Assembly (NCBI RefSeq): GCF_028598555.1
Contig: NZ_JAQRFN010000007.1
Span: 1 to 64,000, forward strand
Reading direction: 5' to 3'
Source of the DNA: Xenorhabdus anantnagensis
Lineage (GTDB): Bacteria > Pseudomonadota > Gammaproteobacteria > Enterobacterales > Enterobacteriaceae
Length of the DNA: 64,000 bases
The translations under genes and the position numbers were made by a program. The stretch's first letter is position 1; each line of letters starts with the position of its first letter. This document shows, in pieces, positions 17,999 to 28,095 of the stretch. The notes beneath the pieces are model-generated. The model ran no database searches and was not told where the DNA came from. It worked only from the letters and a program-made list of their open reading frames with translations.

Positions 17999-19097
17999 TC
18001 ATAGGCCAGCTTTTAAGCTTGCTTCAATGAATTTGTCCAAATCCCCATCCAGCACAGATTGTGTATTACGGGTTTCTACACCGGTACGCAAATCTTTAAT
18101 ACGGGAATCATCCAAAACGTAAGAGCGGATCTGGCTGCCCCAACCGATATCCGATTTGTTCTCTTCCATTGCTTGTTTATCTGCATTCTTCTTCTGCATT
18201 TCCAGTTCGTACAGTTTCGCTTTCAACTGTTTCATCGCCTGGTCTTTGTTTTTATGCTGAGAACGGTCGGTCTGGCATTGAGTTACAACACCCGTCGGTA
18301 CGTGGGTGATACGTACAGCAGATTCAGTTTTGTTAACGTGCTGACCACCAGCACCAGAGGCTCGGTATACATCAATGCGTAAATCAGCCGGATTGATTTC
18401 GATATCAATATCATCATCCACTTCTGGGTAGATAAAAGCAGAGCTGAATGATGTATGGCGACGACCACCTGAATCGAAGGGGCTTTTACGTACCAAGCGA
18501 TGAACGCCCGTTTCTGTGCGCAGCCAACCGTAAGCATATTCGCCAATGATCTTGATGGTTGCAGATTTCAAACCAGCAACGTCACCATCAGACTCTTCAA
18601 TAATTTCAGTCTTGAAGCCCTTGGATTCAGCCCAACGCAGGTACATGCGCATCAACATGCTGGCCCAATCCTGAGCTTCTGTTCCACCTGAACCCGCCTG
18701 AAGATCCAAATAGCAGTTTGCGCTGTCATATTCGCCAGAAAACATGCGACGGAATTCAAGTTGACCCAGTTTCTCTTCTAATTGTTCCAATTCAGCGACT
18801 GCTTCATTGAAGGTTTCTTCGTCATCAGCTTCAACTGCCAATTCCAGCAGGCCGTTCACATCTTCCAATCCCTGAACGAGCTGATCAATTGTTTCCACGA
18901 TGATTTCAAGTGACGAACGCTCTTTACCCAACGCCTGTGCCCGCTCCGGTTCATTCCAGACATCAGGCTGTTCGAGTTCAGCATTGACTTCTTCTAAGCG
19001 CTCTTTCTTGGCATCATAGTCAAAGATACCCCCTCAGAACTGCTGTCCGCTCAGACAGGTCCTGAATGTGATTTTTTACCGGATTAATTTCAAACAT
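17999..19097 (-). CDS. prfB: Peptide chain release factor 2 (programmed +1 frameshift)
   Basis: RF2 ends translation at UGA and UAA. The first frame starts at 19097 and stops at an in-frame TGA (19022-19020) after about 25 codons. The known autoregulatory site is present: AGGGGG upstream, then TAT CTT TGA C, where CTT slips +1. The main frame continues [11 protein letters not shown] to the stop at 17999, giving 365 residues as in E. coli. The stop-codon recognition motif SPF and the GGQ hydrolysis motif ([12 protein letters not shown]) are intact. Confidence 0.97.
19020..19030 (-). promoter_or_regulatory. prfB programmed frameshift site
   Basis: On the minus strand the sequence reads GG TAT CTT TGA C, preceded by a Shine-Dalgarno-like AGGGG. 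Low RF2 lets the ribosome slip from CTT to TTT, bypassing the UGA. This is the classical RF2 feedback control. Confidence 0.95.
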
Positions 19098-19190
19098 ATT
19101 TTGTGTCTTATACGTTGTGTATTATGAATAAATGATGGTCGCATGGATATTTTCGAACCGCGTATTGTAACGGATCTATCAAAGGGTTTA

Positions 19191-19247
19191 TACCCTTCAT
19201 CTTTTAAATAGCAACCAACAAAATTGCAATTTAAAAGATGAAGGGTA
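19191..19247. repeat. Palindromic intergenic repeat between recJ and prfB
   Basis: Two perfect 19-base arms (TACCCTTCATCTTTTAAAT and its complement) around a 19-base loop. The arms resemble those of the palindromes near 39958-40019 (AAAGATAAGGGGTA). It lies in the recJ-prfB spacer and could also end recJ transcripts. Confidence 0.65.
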
Positions 19248-19288
19248 AAAGCTAATTGGATATATAGCATTACCGGAGATTTGATAAT

Positions 19289-21022
19289 TCAGTAGGGCCA
19301 AATATGTTGGATCAAAAGCTGAACATTACGATTACCACGAAATTCGTTAATATCCAGTTTATAGGCTAATTCTACCGTTTTGACACTATTATCCGGCCAG
19401 CGACTGACATCAATGTTAAATGCAATGCCATCTAACATAGGCCCACCATTTAATGGCTCAAGCATGACTTTCAGGTGATTTTCACCAACGATGCGCTGTT
19501 GCAGTAGTTTGAATTTACCGTCAAAAACCGGTTCTGCAAATGCCTGCCCCCACGGACCTCCGTCACGCAGGATTTCAGCAACTTCCAGTGATAGTTCTCC
19601 TAACGCCAATTCACCATCGCTCCAGATCACACCTTCCAATTGGGCGATATCCAGCCAGTCTGCCACCAACTCGGAAAAATGACGCTGAAACAGGTCAAAT
19701 TTGTCTTGTTCGATTGACAAACCTGCTGCCATTGCATGACCACCAAACTTCAACATCAACCCCGGATACAGGGTATCAAGGCGTTCAAGTGCATCACGCA
19801 TATGCAAACCATTTACGGAACGTCCCGAACCTTTCAAAGTACCATCACCTGCCGGAGCAAAAGCAATAACCGGACGGTGAAAACGCTCTTTAATTCGTGA
19901 TGCCAAAATGCCCACTACGCCCTGATGCCATTCAGGATGGTAAATTGCTAACCCGTAAGGTAGCTGAGTATGGGTCCGCTCGATTTTATCGCAAATCTGT
20001 AAGGCTTCTTGCTGCATTCCCTGCTCGATTTCCCGGCGAGTTTGGTTCAGGCCATCCAATTCACAGGCAATCTGGCGGGCATGGGCCATATCATCGGTCA
20101 ACAATAACGCCACGCCAACAGACATATCATCCAGACGCCCGGCGGCATTTAATCTTGGCCCCAATGAAAAGCCCAAATCACTGGCTGCTAATTTTGTCGA
20201 TTCCCGTTTAGAAACTTCGAGCAGTGCTCTTATCCCCGCACAGCAACGTCCTGCACGAATGCGGTTTAATCCTTGATATACCAGAATTCGGTTATTGGTA
20301 TCGAGAGGAACCACATCGGCCACTGTACCCAATGCCACTAGATCCAATAACTCAGCCAAATTGGGTAATGGAATGCCTTGCTGCTCAAACCATGCCAATT
20401 TGCGCAATTCTGCCCTGAGTGCAGACATCAGATAAAATGTGACACCAACGCCTGCCAAGGCTTTAGAAGGAAAGGCGCAGTCTATTAAATTGGGATTAAT
20501 AATGGCATCCGCGTCTGGCAATGTTTCACCCGGTAAATGATGATCAGTAATAATCACCTTGATTCCGTGTTGATGTGCCGCTGCAACACCATCATGGGAT
20601 GAGATTCCATTATCCACGGTGATAATCAAATCCGCGCTTTTTTTGACAACCTCATCAACCACCTGAACGCTTAATCCATAACCATCTTCAAAACGGTTTG
20701 GAACAAGATAATCAAGGTGACGATATCCCATTGCACGCAAAGCGCGAATACCCAATGCGGTGCTGGTTGCTCCATCTGCATCGAAATCCCCAACAATCAT
20801 GATGCGCCAATGTTCATGTAATGCTGTAACCAGAAAGGAAACGGCCTGCTCAATGCCATTAAGGGATTGATAATTGAGGAGACCACTTGCGCCACGTTCC
20901 AGTTCATCAGCTTGGCGTATGCCACGTATAGCGTATAAACGGCGCAATAACGGATGGATATTGTTGGGAAGATGGCTGGAATCCGCCGCTGGTCGACGGC
21001 GGAGTTGTGTTTCTCTATTCAC
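19289..21022 (-). CDS. recJ: Single-stranded-DNA-specific exonuclease RecJ
   Basis: 5'-3' ssDNA exonuclease of recombination and mismatch repair, DHH superfamily, 577 residues like E. coli RecJ. Motifs in order are DFDADGATST, a VDNGIS segment, the DHH in IITDHHLPG, and the DHHA1-type GSGRSVNGLHM and GGHAMAAGLSI. The start is a GTG at 21022 with no clear ribosome-binding site, directly next to a 14-bp tandem repeat array. It follows dsbC in the conserved xerD-dsbC-recJ order, where translation from the upstream gene is usual. Confidence 0.97.
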   Translation of the reverse strand: MNRETQLRRRPAADSSHLPNNIHPLLRRLYAIRGIRQADELERGASGLLNYQSLNGIEQAVSFLVTALHEHWRIMIVGDFDADGATSTALGIRALRAMGYRHLDYLVPNRFEDGYGLSVQVVDEVVKKSADLIITVDNGISSHDGVAAAHQHGIKVIITDHHLPGETLPDADAIINPNLIDCAFPSKALAGVGVTFYLMSALRAELRKLAWFEQQGIPLPNLAELLDLVALGTVADVVPLDTNNRILVYQGLNRIRAGRCCAGIRALLEVSKRESTKLAASDLGFSLGPRLNAAGRLDDMSVGVALLLTDDMAHARQIACELDGLNQTRREIEQGMQQEALQICDKIERTHTQLPYGLAIYHPEWHQGVVGILASRIKERFHRPVIAFAPAGDGTLKGSGRSVNGLHMRDALERLDTLYPGLMLKFGGHAMAAGLSIEQDKFDLFQRHFSELVADWLDIAQLEGVIWSDGELALGELSLEVAEILRDGGPWGQAFAEPVFDGKFKLLQQRIVGENHLKVMLEPLNGGPMLDGIAFNIDVSRWPDNSVKTVELAYKLDINEFRGNRNVQLLIQHIWPY

Positions 21023-21030
21023 AGGTTTTT

Positions 21031-21100
21031 ATTCACTAGATTGTATTCACTAAATTGCATTCACTAAATTGTATTCACTAAATTGCATTCACTGAATGGG
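21031..21100. repeat. Tandem 14-bp repeat, five copies, between dsbC and recJ
   Basis: Units of ATTCACTAAATTG(C/T) begin at 21031, 21045, 21059, 21073 and 21087; the first and last are degenerate. On the minus strand each unit carries GTGAATACAATTTAG-like text, related to the true recJ start GTGAATAGAG, so the array may have grown from the recJ start region. Confidence 0.85.
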
Positions 21101-21118
21101 ATGCATTATCTATTTCAA

Positions 21119-21820
21119 TTAATTGCTATGTTTCTTCAATGTATCCAGCAAATCTTTCGGTTCCGAGTAACCAGGCTGCACATAGCCATCTTTCAGGATA
21201 ATGGCTGGCGTACCCTGAACGCCAAATTGGCGGCCCAGCTGATATTGTTTCATGATATCAATTTTGCATTCTTTAATTGGAGAGACTTTTTCACCTTTAA
21301 AAACAGCGTCCAATGATTTTTTCGGTGTCGCACTGCACCAAATGGACTGCATATCTTTAGCCGATTGATGGTGCTCTCCATGACGAGGAAACGCCAGATA
21401 ACGAATAGTGATCCCCAGATCGTTATATTTTTGCATGTCCCCATGCAATTTCTGACAATAACCACAAGTGATATCAGTAAAAACAGTGACAACATATTTT
21501 TCTTTTGGCGCCTTGTAAATAATCATTTGATTTTTAAAAGATTCCAATTTTTTAACCAAAATCGGATTGCCAATATCTTTCGGTGCTTTGCCACTCACAT
21601 CATAAAGTCGCCCCATTAACATGTGCTTACCATCATTAGACATGTAAACAACACCATGATCGGTTAAAATTGCACTCACACCTGGAAATTGTGATGGAGT
21701 AATGCTTTCTGCGGTTATTTTCAGTTTGGACAATGACTTATTGATAGCACTCTCACCAGCAAAAGCATTGCTGGCAACAGCAGCCAACAGTAATGAAAGG
21801 CAAAACGTAATCTTCTTCAT
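21119..21820 (-). CDS. dsbC: Thiol:disulfide isomerase DsbC
   Basis: Periplasmic disulfide-bond isomerase and chaperone, homodimeric. The start at 21820 follows AAAGGA and gives a clean signal peptide (MKKITFCLSLLLAAVASNAFA). The N-terminal dimerisation domain is followed by the thioredoxin fold with the CGYC active site (TDITCGYCQKLH) and the cis-proline region GTPAI. Its 233-residue length matches the family. The gene sits between xerD and recJ as in E. coli. Confidence 0.96.
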   Translation of the reverse strand: MKKITFCLSLLLAAVASNAFAGESAINKSLSKLKITAESITPSQFPGVSAILTDHGVVYMSNDGKHMLMGRLYDVSGKAPKDIGNPILVKKLESFKNQMIIYKAPKEKYVVTVFTDITCGYCQKLHGDMQKYNDLGITIRYLAFPRHGEHHQSAKDMQSIWCSATPKKSLDAVFKGEKVSPIKECKIDIMKQYQLGRQFGVQGTPAIILKDGYVQPGYSEPKDLLDTLKKHSN

Positions 21821-21853
21821 GATTTGTTCCTTTATGTTCATCTAACTTTGAAG

Positions 21854-22780
21854 CTATCCACGGGGATGATGTTGTTGATGAAGCGCCTTAAGACGTTCGG
21901 TTGCTACATGAGTGTATATTTGAGTTGTCGAGAGGTCACTATGACCTAATAACATTTGCACAACACGTAAGTCAGCGCCATGATTGAGTAAATGTGTTGC
22001 AAAAGCATGCCGTAGCACATGAGGTGACAAGCGTTTAGCGTCAATCCCTGCCAATATGGCATAGTGTTTGATCCGATGCCAGAATGTCTGGCGTGTCATC
22101 TGCGTTCCCCGCTTACTGGGAAAGAATACATCAGAGACAGAGCCATTCAATAACCATGGACGCCCATATTCCAGATATTTTTCCAGCCAATAAACAGCCT
22201 CTTCTCCCAGAGGAACCAATCTTTCTTTATTTCCTTTACCCACAATTCTGACCACTCCCTGACGTAGGCTTACATCAGACAGGGTCAAGCCAACCAATTC
22301 TGAAACTCGTAACCCACAAGCATAAAGCACTTCTAACATAGCTTTATCCCGCAGTTCAATTGGTTGGTCAGTTAAAGGAGCACCAAGCAAATCTTCAACT
22401 TGTTTTTCGCTTAAATCCTTGGGCAAACGCTTAGGTAATTTAGGCGCAGATAGTAACGCTGTTGGATCATCTTCCCGCATTCTTTCACGATAAAGATATT
22501 GAAACAACCTTCTCATTGCACTCAGTAATCTGGCTGAGCTACTCGCTTTATAACCACCATCCACCCGTTCAGCCAAAAATGATTGTAGTTCTATCGACTG
22601 TACTGACAGTAAATCATGGCCATAATGCACTAACCAATTGTTTAAGGCTTGCAAATCAAGCTGATAAGAAGTCAAAGTATTTTCGGCCAGCTCTTTTTCC
22701 AGCCATATAGTATCGAGAAATTGCTCTATCAGAGGATTGTCCGATGAATGGTTGTCTGACAGGTTGTGTTCTTTTGGCAC
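21854..22780 (-). CDS. xerD: Site-specific tyrosine recombinase XerD
   Basis: Works with XerC and FtsK to resolve chromosome dimers at dif. The start is the GTG at 22780, following AAGGAGGG; a longer open frame upstream is ignored because it overlaps fldB antisense. The 308-residue protein has the N-terminal SAM-like domain and the catalytic set: Arg in ACGLRVSELVGL, Lys in GKGNKER, HVLRHAFATH, GHSDLSTTQIYTHV with the final Tyr nucleophile. Confidence 0.97.
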   Translation of the reverse strand: MPKEHNLSDNHSSDNPLIEQFLDTIWLEKELAENTLTSYQLDLQALNNWLVHYGHDLLSVQSIELQSFLAERVDGGYKASSSARLLSAMRRLFQYLYRERMREDDPTALLSAPKLPKRLPKDLSEKQVEDLLGAPLTDQPIELRDKAMLEVLYACGLRVSELVGLTLSDVSLRQGVVRIVGKGNKERLVPLGEEAVYWLEKYLEYGRPWLLNGSVSDVFFPSKRGTQMTRQTFWHRIKHYAILAGIDAKRLSPHVLRHAFATHLLNHGADLRVVQMLLGHSDLSTTQIYTHVATERLKALHQQHHPRG

Positions 22781-22891
22781 AAGCCCTCCTTTCTGTCTGC
22801 CTATCTGTGCCTTCCTGTCGGCTATTATGCCTGAAAAAGCAATTATTCTGTTACAATACCGCCCCTGATATTCGAAACTCCCTGATAAATA

Positions 22892-23413
22892 ATGATGAAA
22901 ATTGGTCTCTTTTACGGTTCCAGTACATGTTATACAGAAATGGTAGCAGAAAAAATACGCGATATACTCGGTGAAGATCTGATCGACATACATAATGTCA
23001 AAGATTGTGATCCCCAATTGATGGAAGAATATTCTGTCCTGATCCTCGGTATCCCAACTTGGGATTTCGGGGAGTTGCAGGAAGATTGGCAGGCTATTTG
23101 GGATCAGCTTCCCTCGTTGGATCTGGCAGGAAAAATCGTTGCCATGTATGGAATGGGGGATCAAATCGATTATAGTGAATGGTTTCTGGATGCATTGGGA
23201 ATGCTGTATCACCACTTGCTACCGACAGGTGTACAGTTTATTGGGTTCTGGCCGACAGAAGGTTATGAATTTACCAGCCCGAAACCTTTGTCCGAAGATG
23301 GCAAACAATTTGTCGGGCTAGCTCTGGACGATGTAAACCAATTCGAACAAACAGATGAACGTTTAAGCGAATGGTGCATGCAAATATTGGCTGAAATGGA
23401 AGCACTGTTTTAA
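22892..23413 (+). CDS. fldB: Flavodoxin FldB
   Basis: FMN-binding electron carrier, 173 residues as in E. coli FldB. The phosphate-binding loop is [13 protein letters not shown], and the FMN-contact loops are [13 protein letters not shown] and [12 protein letters not shown]. It is divergent from xerD, as in E. coli. The first two codons are both ATG; the second may be the true start. Confidence 0.95.
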   Translation: MMKIGLFYGSSTCYTEMVAEKIRDILGEDLIDIHNVKDCDPQLMEEYSVLILGIPTWDFGELQEDWQAIWDQLPSLDLAGKIVAMYGMGDQIDYSEWFLDALGMLYHHLLPTGVQFIGFWPTEGYEFTSPKPLSEDGKQFVGLALDDVNQFEQTDERLSEWCMQILAEMEALF

Positions 23414-23417
23414 CTGT

Positions 23418-23456
23418 CCATTTTAGCTATCCATTTTAGCTATCCATTTTAGCTAT
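23418..23456. repeat. Tandem 13-bp repeat, three perfect copies
   Basis: CCATTTTAGCTAT is repeated at 23418, 23431 and 23444, spanning the fldB-ygfX convergent junction and reaching into the ygfX stop region. Confidence 0.85.
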
Positions 23457-23889
23457 CAGAGTATTGGCGCATTAGTTGATTCAAATGGCGCCACGCCTCA
23501 GGTGACATACTATCTGATGCCACCCATAATCGGATTGGCGGTTGATAGCGCATATTTTCTGCCCGACCGTTTTCTGTTCGATTAAAAGCATGGAGCATAA
23601 CGACCATTCCATAGCGATGGAACCACGGTGGCTGAGTAATGCTCCAAGCCGCTTTTTGCCAATGCACTTTTTTGCCTTTGAACAGTACTAGCCTGCCCTG
23701 ACATCGCCGGATATTTTTCTGACTCCACATCCAACTGCTTATGATGATGGCAAACAATGGAAGCCAGAAGAGAACACTGTTAATTGACCAGGGAGCCAAT
23801 AAAGCCGCAATTGCAACTGCACCATGTACGCCCGTGGAAAACAGGCGAGTATGGCGAGATTCCCTTAGTTTATTGTTCCACAGGACCAC
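23449..23889 (-). CDS. ygfX: YgfX (CptA) membrane protein
   Basis: Small inner-membrane protein described in E. coli as a toxin affecting the cytoskeleton (CptA) and co-transcribed with sdhE. The 146 residues contain two adjacent hydrophobic segments (about 20-60) and the C-terminal motif [16 protein letters not shown]. The start overlaps sdhE by 20 bases. It is somewhat longer than the E. coli protein, with an insertion near [12 protein letters not shown]. Confidence 0.88.
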   Translation of the reverse strand: MVLWNNKLRESRHTRLFSTGVHGAVAIAALLAPWSINSVLFWLPLFAIIISSWMWSQKNIRRCQGRLVLFKGKKVHWQKAAWSITQPPWFHRYGMVVMLHAFNRTENGRAENMRYQPPIRLWVASDSMSPEAWRHLNQLMRQYSDS

Positions 23890-24136
23890 GGGCTTGGTTT
23901 CTGCTTTGGATTAATTTCACCAGATGGTAAAGCTCATCATCTTCCGGTCGTCCATGATTCATGAGCCAATTGAAAAGATCAGGGTCTGGACATTCCAGCA
24001 AACGAACAAAAATTCGTTTGTCATTATCATTCAATGAATCATATTCATACTCAAAAAATGGCATGATAGAAATATCCAGTTCACGCATTCCACGACGACA
24101 TGCCCAGTGAATACGTGCTTTATTATCAATATCCAT
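23870..24136 (-). CDS. sdhE: FAD assembly factor SdhE (YgfY, CptB)
   Basis: Small soluble protein that promotes covalent FAD attachment to SdhA and FrdA; also described as the antitoxin partner of YgfX. The 88 residues contain the essential RGxxE motif ([10 protein letters not shown]) and [11 protein letters not shown]. It leads the sdhE-ygfX operon and is divergent from ygfZ, the E. coli arrangement. Confidence 0.96.
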   Translation of the reverse strand: MDIDNKARIHWACRRGMRELDISIMPFFEYEYDSLNDNDKRIFVRLLECPDPDLFNWLMNHGRPEDDELYHLVKLIQSRNQARGPVEQ

Positions 24137-24491
24137 GTTTAAAAAGCCTCTTTATCATTTTCATTCGTGCCATTGAGACAGCAATATTAAGATCAGGGAA
24201 GAATAAGATCGTGACAATTAGATCGCGAAAGATTAACAAGTCACCCGTCGTTTCAAATATGATCACGGTTACAAAATTTCATAGTCGGGCAAGATTATCA
24301 ACGATTCTGACCTGTTTTTCATCACCAACCGGGGTAGAATCACCAGATATATCGACAAGTTGCGAAGCATATCGCAACAGATTGGTAATAAATGCATCAT
24401 CTATAAATAACAAGAATAACCCCTTTGCATTAAGCTACTTCTCTTTTACCATTAGTGTTATTTCTCAGATAGTTTACTGGCAGGAGCTGCT
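24137..24491. other. Divergent sdhE/ygfZ intergenic region
   Basis: About 355 bases that must contain both promoters. A GGCAGGAG site precedes ygfZ. No gene or repeat is seen. Confidence 0.45.
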
Positions 24492-25493
24492 ATGGCTTAC
24501 CAAATTCCGTTTTCTGCACAATATCCATCTCCTTCAGCAACACTCCCACTAACTTTAATTTCCCTTGATGATTGGGGAATAGTGACTGCTACTGGGGCTG
24601 ACGCGGAAAAGTATCTGCAAGGACAAATTACAGCAGATCTTACCTCTTTGAATGATAACCAGCATGTGTTAACCGCACATTGTGATGCCAAAGGCAAAAT
24701 GTGGAGTAACTTACGGCTGTTTCAACGCGGTGGAGGTTTTGCCTATATTGCACGCCGCTCATTGTTGGAAACGCAATTAACTGAATTAAAAAAATATGCC
24801 GTGTTTTCCAAAGTGACGTTTACCAAAGATGAAGAAAGTATCTTGCTTGGTGTAGCCGGTACAGGAAGCCGGGAAGCTCTGGCAACATTCTTCCCAACCC
24901 TGCCCGATGCCAAATCCCCCGTTATTCAGCACGAAACTACAACGCTTCTCCACTTTGGGCTTCCCGCTGAACGTTTCCTTTTAGTTACAGACAGAACAAC
25001 TGCCGTTAAATTAACTGAAGCATTAACCGAAGAGTTCCAGTCGCAGTTGAATGATAGTCAGCAATGGCTGGCACTGGAGGTTGAAGCAGGCTCACCTGTG
25101 ATTGATGCGGCCAATAGCGCACAATTTATTCCACAAGCGACAAATCTTCAGGCAATCGAAAACAGTATCAGCTTTAAGAAAGGCTGTTATACCGGTCAGG
25201 AAATGGTCGCCCGGGCCAAGTATCGTGGGGCAAACAAGCGTGCCATGTATTGGCTGGCAGGTAGTGCCTCGTCTCTGCCTGTCGCTGGTGACGATTTGGA
25301 ATGGCAATTAGGCGATAAATGGCGTCGGACAGGTTCGGTGCTGGCGGCGGTCAAATTGGTTGATGGTTCAATCTGGGTACAAGTGGTCATGAATAATGAT
25401 ATGGAAATAGAAAGCGTATTCCGTATCCGTGAAGATGAAGGTAGTACTCTTACCATTCAAGTGTTGCCCTATTCATTAGACGAAGAAAAATAA
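24492..25493 (+). CDS. ygfZ: tRNA-modifying / Fe-S maintenance protein YgfZ
   Basis: Folate-dependent protein of the COG0354 family that supports Fe-S enzymes such as MiaB. The 333-residue protein has the family signature [13 protein letters not shown] with its conserved cysteine (about residue 233) and is related in fold to GcvT. Agreement with E. coli YgfZ extends along the length ([20 protein letters not shown]). It is followed by the HD hydrolase after 16 bases. Confidence 0.95.
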   Translation: MAYQIPFSAQYPSPSATLPLTLISLDDWGIVTATGADAEKYLQGQITADLTSLNDNQHVLTAHCDAKGKMWSNLRLFQRGGGFAYIARRSLLETQLTELKKYAVFSKVTFTKDEESILLGVAGTGSREALATFFPTLPDAKSPVIQHETTTLLHFGLPAERFLLVTDRTTAVKLTEALTEEFQSQLNDSQQWLALEVEAGSPVIDAANSAQFIPQATNLQAIENSISFKKGCYTGQEMVARAKYRGANKRAMYWLAGSASSLPVAGDDLEWQLGDKWRRTGSVLAAVKLVDGSIWVQVVMNNDMEIESVFRIREDEGSTLTIQVLPYSLDEEK

Positions 25494-25509
25494 TTATTGA
25501 GGTTTTTGT

Positions 25510-26115
25510 ATGTCATTAGCTGTACCTCCTGTTAATTTTGGCCCTTTCACCGATATCATTGCGTTTATCATGGAGCTGGATAAGTTAAAATATGTCCATC
25601 GCAAAACGAAATTATTGAACAACATGCGCCATGAAAACTCTGCTGAACATAGCTGGCACTTTGCTCTTGCCGTGCTTGGCTTTGCTCCTTATGCCGGGGA
25701 TGTCAATATTGGTCGCGTCGTGCAAATGGCTTTGATTCATGACATTGTTGAGATCGATGCAGGTGATGTTATCGCGTTCGATCTGGCTGCCCGTGAAGCC
25801 ATTCACGAACAGGAAGTTAAAGCGGCCAACCGTATTTTTGGGTTATTGCCGGAAACTCAGCGAGATTATTTTCTGGAACTTTGGTACGAATACGAAGATT
25901 CCATCACTCCTGAAGCATTATTTGCCAAAACACTCGATAGAATTATGCCGGTATTTATGAACCTGCATAACCAAGGGCAGAGCTGGGTTGAGAACAATAT
26001 TCGCTTTGAGCAAGTTTACAACCTGCTTCATTTTGTTTCCGAAAGTTACCCTGAGCTATGGGAATATCTGCTGCCACAATTGGAAGCAGCAAAAGAAAAA
26101 GGTTGGTTAAAATAA
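25510..26115 (+). CDS. HD-domain hydrolase (HDDC2/YfbR-like)
   Basis: A 201-residue HD-superfamily protein of the type annotated as 5'-deoxynucleotidase-like. Metal ligands are visible: H in NSAEHSWHFAL, the HD pair in ALIHDIVEIDAGD, and a later D in KTLDRIMPVF. It lies 16 bases after ygfZ, so co-transcription is likely. It is not the YfbR orthologue by sequence, so no symbol is given. The substrate is unknown. Confidence 0.8.
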   Translation: MSLAVPPVNFGPFTDIIAFIMELDKLKYVHRKTKLLNNMRHENSAEHSWHFALAVLGFAPYAGDVNIGRVVQMALIHDIVEIDAGDVIAFDLAAREAIHEQEVKAANRIFGLLPETQRDYFLELWYEYEDSITPEALFAKTLDRIMPVFMNLHNQGQSWVENNIRFEQVYNLLHFVSESYPELWEYLLPQLEAAKEKGWLK

Positions 26116-26207
26116 TTTTCACCTTGATCTTCTAAACCAAGCTGTCAGATACAGACTCTGACAGCTTCAAATTAACTTTTTAAACGTATTCAAGTAATTA
26201 AACATAT

Positions 26208-27758
26208 TCAGTTAATAACCGCCTCTATCAAGCGAGGGCCTTGATGTCGCATGGCAGATAAAAAGGCATCTTCAAATCCCGCGTGTAATTCCACTCGTAC
26301 CGCCTCAATCCCCATGCCATGCGCCAGAGAAACCCAATCAATTTGTGGATCAGTCAGTTCAATCATTGAGTGAGCTTTTATTCCTTTCTGAGCTGCTCCT
26401 ACTCGTATCAGTTCATTGTGGAGCACTTTGTATCCTCGGTTTGCCAGAATGACAGTTGTGACATTCAGTTTTTCTCGCGCCTGAGTCCAAAGAGACTGGA
26501 GAGTATACATAGCGCTGCCATCCCCCACTAATGTAATGATTTTGCGGTCAGGGCAAACCACCGCAGCACCTATCGATACTGCCATCATACTGCCAATGGC
26601 TCCTCCGGTCAGATTCAGATAATCATGCGGCACTGATGATGCTGTAATACCATAATGAGCAAAGCCAGAGCTGACAGATTCATCCGCCAAAATTGCATTT
26701 TCTGGCATATGCCGTGCCACTGCCTGCATCACTGCCCGCGCATCCAATGCACCTGAGCGTGAAAATTCCGGGAGACTCAACCTAGCAACCGAAAACGAAT
26801 CTTTGCCCGCACCAAGAGCTTCAACCAACGCAGACAATGCACTACAGCCATTTTCATGGGAATGGGAAAGTACAGAAAGCATACATCCTTCCGGTGTCAA
26901 CCAACCAGATTTCTCAGGATAGGCAAAGAAGCTAACAGGGGGTTTAGCTCCGACCAGCACCAGCAAATCAATTCCCCGTAAACTTTCCAATACCTGCTCG
27001 GCAAAATAGGGTAACCTTTCCACCACTACCCGACCCGCGCCACGTTGCAAACGAGGAGCAAAAGTATCACACAACAATCTGGCTCCTGTATGTTTTGCTA
27101 TTCGGCCTGCAAAGATGAGGCCCTCATCTTTGAGTACATTACCTCGCAATAAGATGGCAGGAGATGAGGCATGACGTAATTGCGCTGCCACTCGCTCAAT
27201 TGTGTGATGTGAAACGTCAATGGGGGATGCGAATGGAAGCGGATTCGCAATATCATCAGCATCATTCCATGCTGTATCTGCTGGCAAGATCAAAGTAGCA
27301 ATACTACCAGGCGCTCTATTTGCGGCTTGTACAGCCCTTGCTGCATCAGCACCAACATTTCTCGCACTGATGGAGGTATAAACCCAATCTGATACCGGGC
27401 GAGCGATACCGATGATATCCGATGCCAATGGCGCATCAATACCGGCATGGGATAAGGCATGATCACCGACGATATTTACAATCGCACTGGATGCCCGACG
27501 GGCGTTGTGAAGATTGGCAAGTCCGTTTGATAGGCCGGGTCCAAGATGAAGTAAAGTACAGGCAGGCTTTTCCGCCATTCTGGCATAGCCATCAGCCGCG
27601 CCCGTAACAACATTTTCGTGAAGACCAAGTATACATCGCATTTCACTGACGCTATCAAGAGCCGAGACAAAATGCATTTCCGAGGTGCCAGGATTTCCGA
27701 AACAGACCGTTACGCCGCTGGCGATTAACGATCTCAATAGACTTTCCGCGCCATTCAT
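26208..27758 (-). CDS. Thiamine-diphosphate enzyme, acetolactate synthase large subunit-like
   Basis: A 516-residue TPP enzyme of the acetolactate synthase / benzoylformate decarboxylase superfamily. The N-terminal PYR domain has FGNPGTSEM and the catalytic Glu in LGLHENVVTGAADGYARM; the C-terminal PP domain has the Mg-TPP motif GDGSAMYTLQSL...NRGYK. The central domain lacks an obvious FAD-binding loop, and no small subunit is nearby, so it is probably a decarboxylase or lyase rather than a biosynthetic synthase. Substrate is unknown. It reads like an accessory insertion between ygfZ and gcvP. Confidence 0.75.
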   Translation of the reverse strand: MNGAESLLRSLIASGVTVCFGNPGTSEMHFVSALDSVSEMRCILGLHENVVTGAADGYARMAEKPACTLLHLGPGLSNGLANLHNARRASSAIVNIVGDHALSHAGIDAPLASDIIGIARPVSDWVYTSISARNVGADAARAVQAANRAPGSIATLILPADTAWNDADDIANPLPFASPIDVSHHTIERVAAQLRHASSPAILLRGNVLKDEGLIFAGRIAKHTGARLLCDTFAPRLQRGAGRVVVERLPYFAEQVLESLRGIDLLVLVGAKPPVSFFAYPEKSGWLTPEGCMLSVLSHSHENGCSALSALVEALGAGKDSFSVARLSLPEFSRSGALDARAVMQAVARHMPENAILADESVSSGFAHYGITASSVPHDYLNLTGGAIGSMMAVSIGAAVVCPDRKIITLVGDGSAMYTLQSLWTQAREKLNVTTVILANRGYKVLHNELIRVGAAQKGIKAHSMIELTDPQIDWVSLAHGMGIEAVRVELHAGFEDAFLSAMRHQGPRLIEAVIN

Positions 27759-28095
27759 AAACGCCTCCTTCTATTATTTTTGTACCAACCGGTCGTCAAT
27801 GAAAAACCGGTTTTGGGATGACTCCCGTTTCGTTCTATATGGTGGCGGTTTCTTTCTGATTTGGCATTCCTATTCATGGATGCCGATAGATCATTTATTG
27901 ATTTATTTTTAGATTAACTCATTTCAGATATAAATATCAAAAACAATAAAAATACAGATAAAAAGAGAGATTCCAAATTAATAATATCAATTTTATTGGA
28001 ATTAAATTTCACTAATAATTTTATTTTAAGATATGGAAATAGGCACTTAAAAAACGTGCCTATATTTCATCAAAATATCTATCAGATTATTAAGG
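27759..28095. other. Intergenic region with a small inverted repeat
   Basis: About 340 bases. Near 27787-27812 there is an imperfect inverted repeat (AACCGGT ... ACCGGTT) about 30 bases upstream of the TPP enzyme start; ACCGGTC-type repeats are common in TetR-family operators, but no regulator gene is adjacent. The remainder is AT-rich. Confidence 0.35.

Noticed and set aside
22781-23215. N-terminal extension of the xerD reading frame
   Set aside because: It is antisense to fldB; the GTG at 22780 has a strong AAGGAGGG site and gives the normal XerD length.
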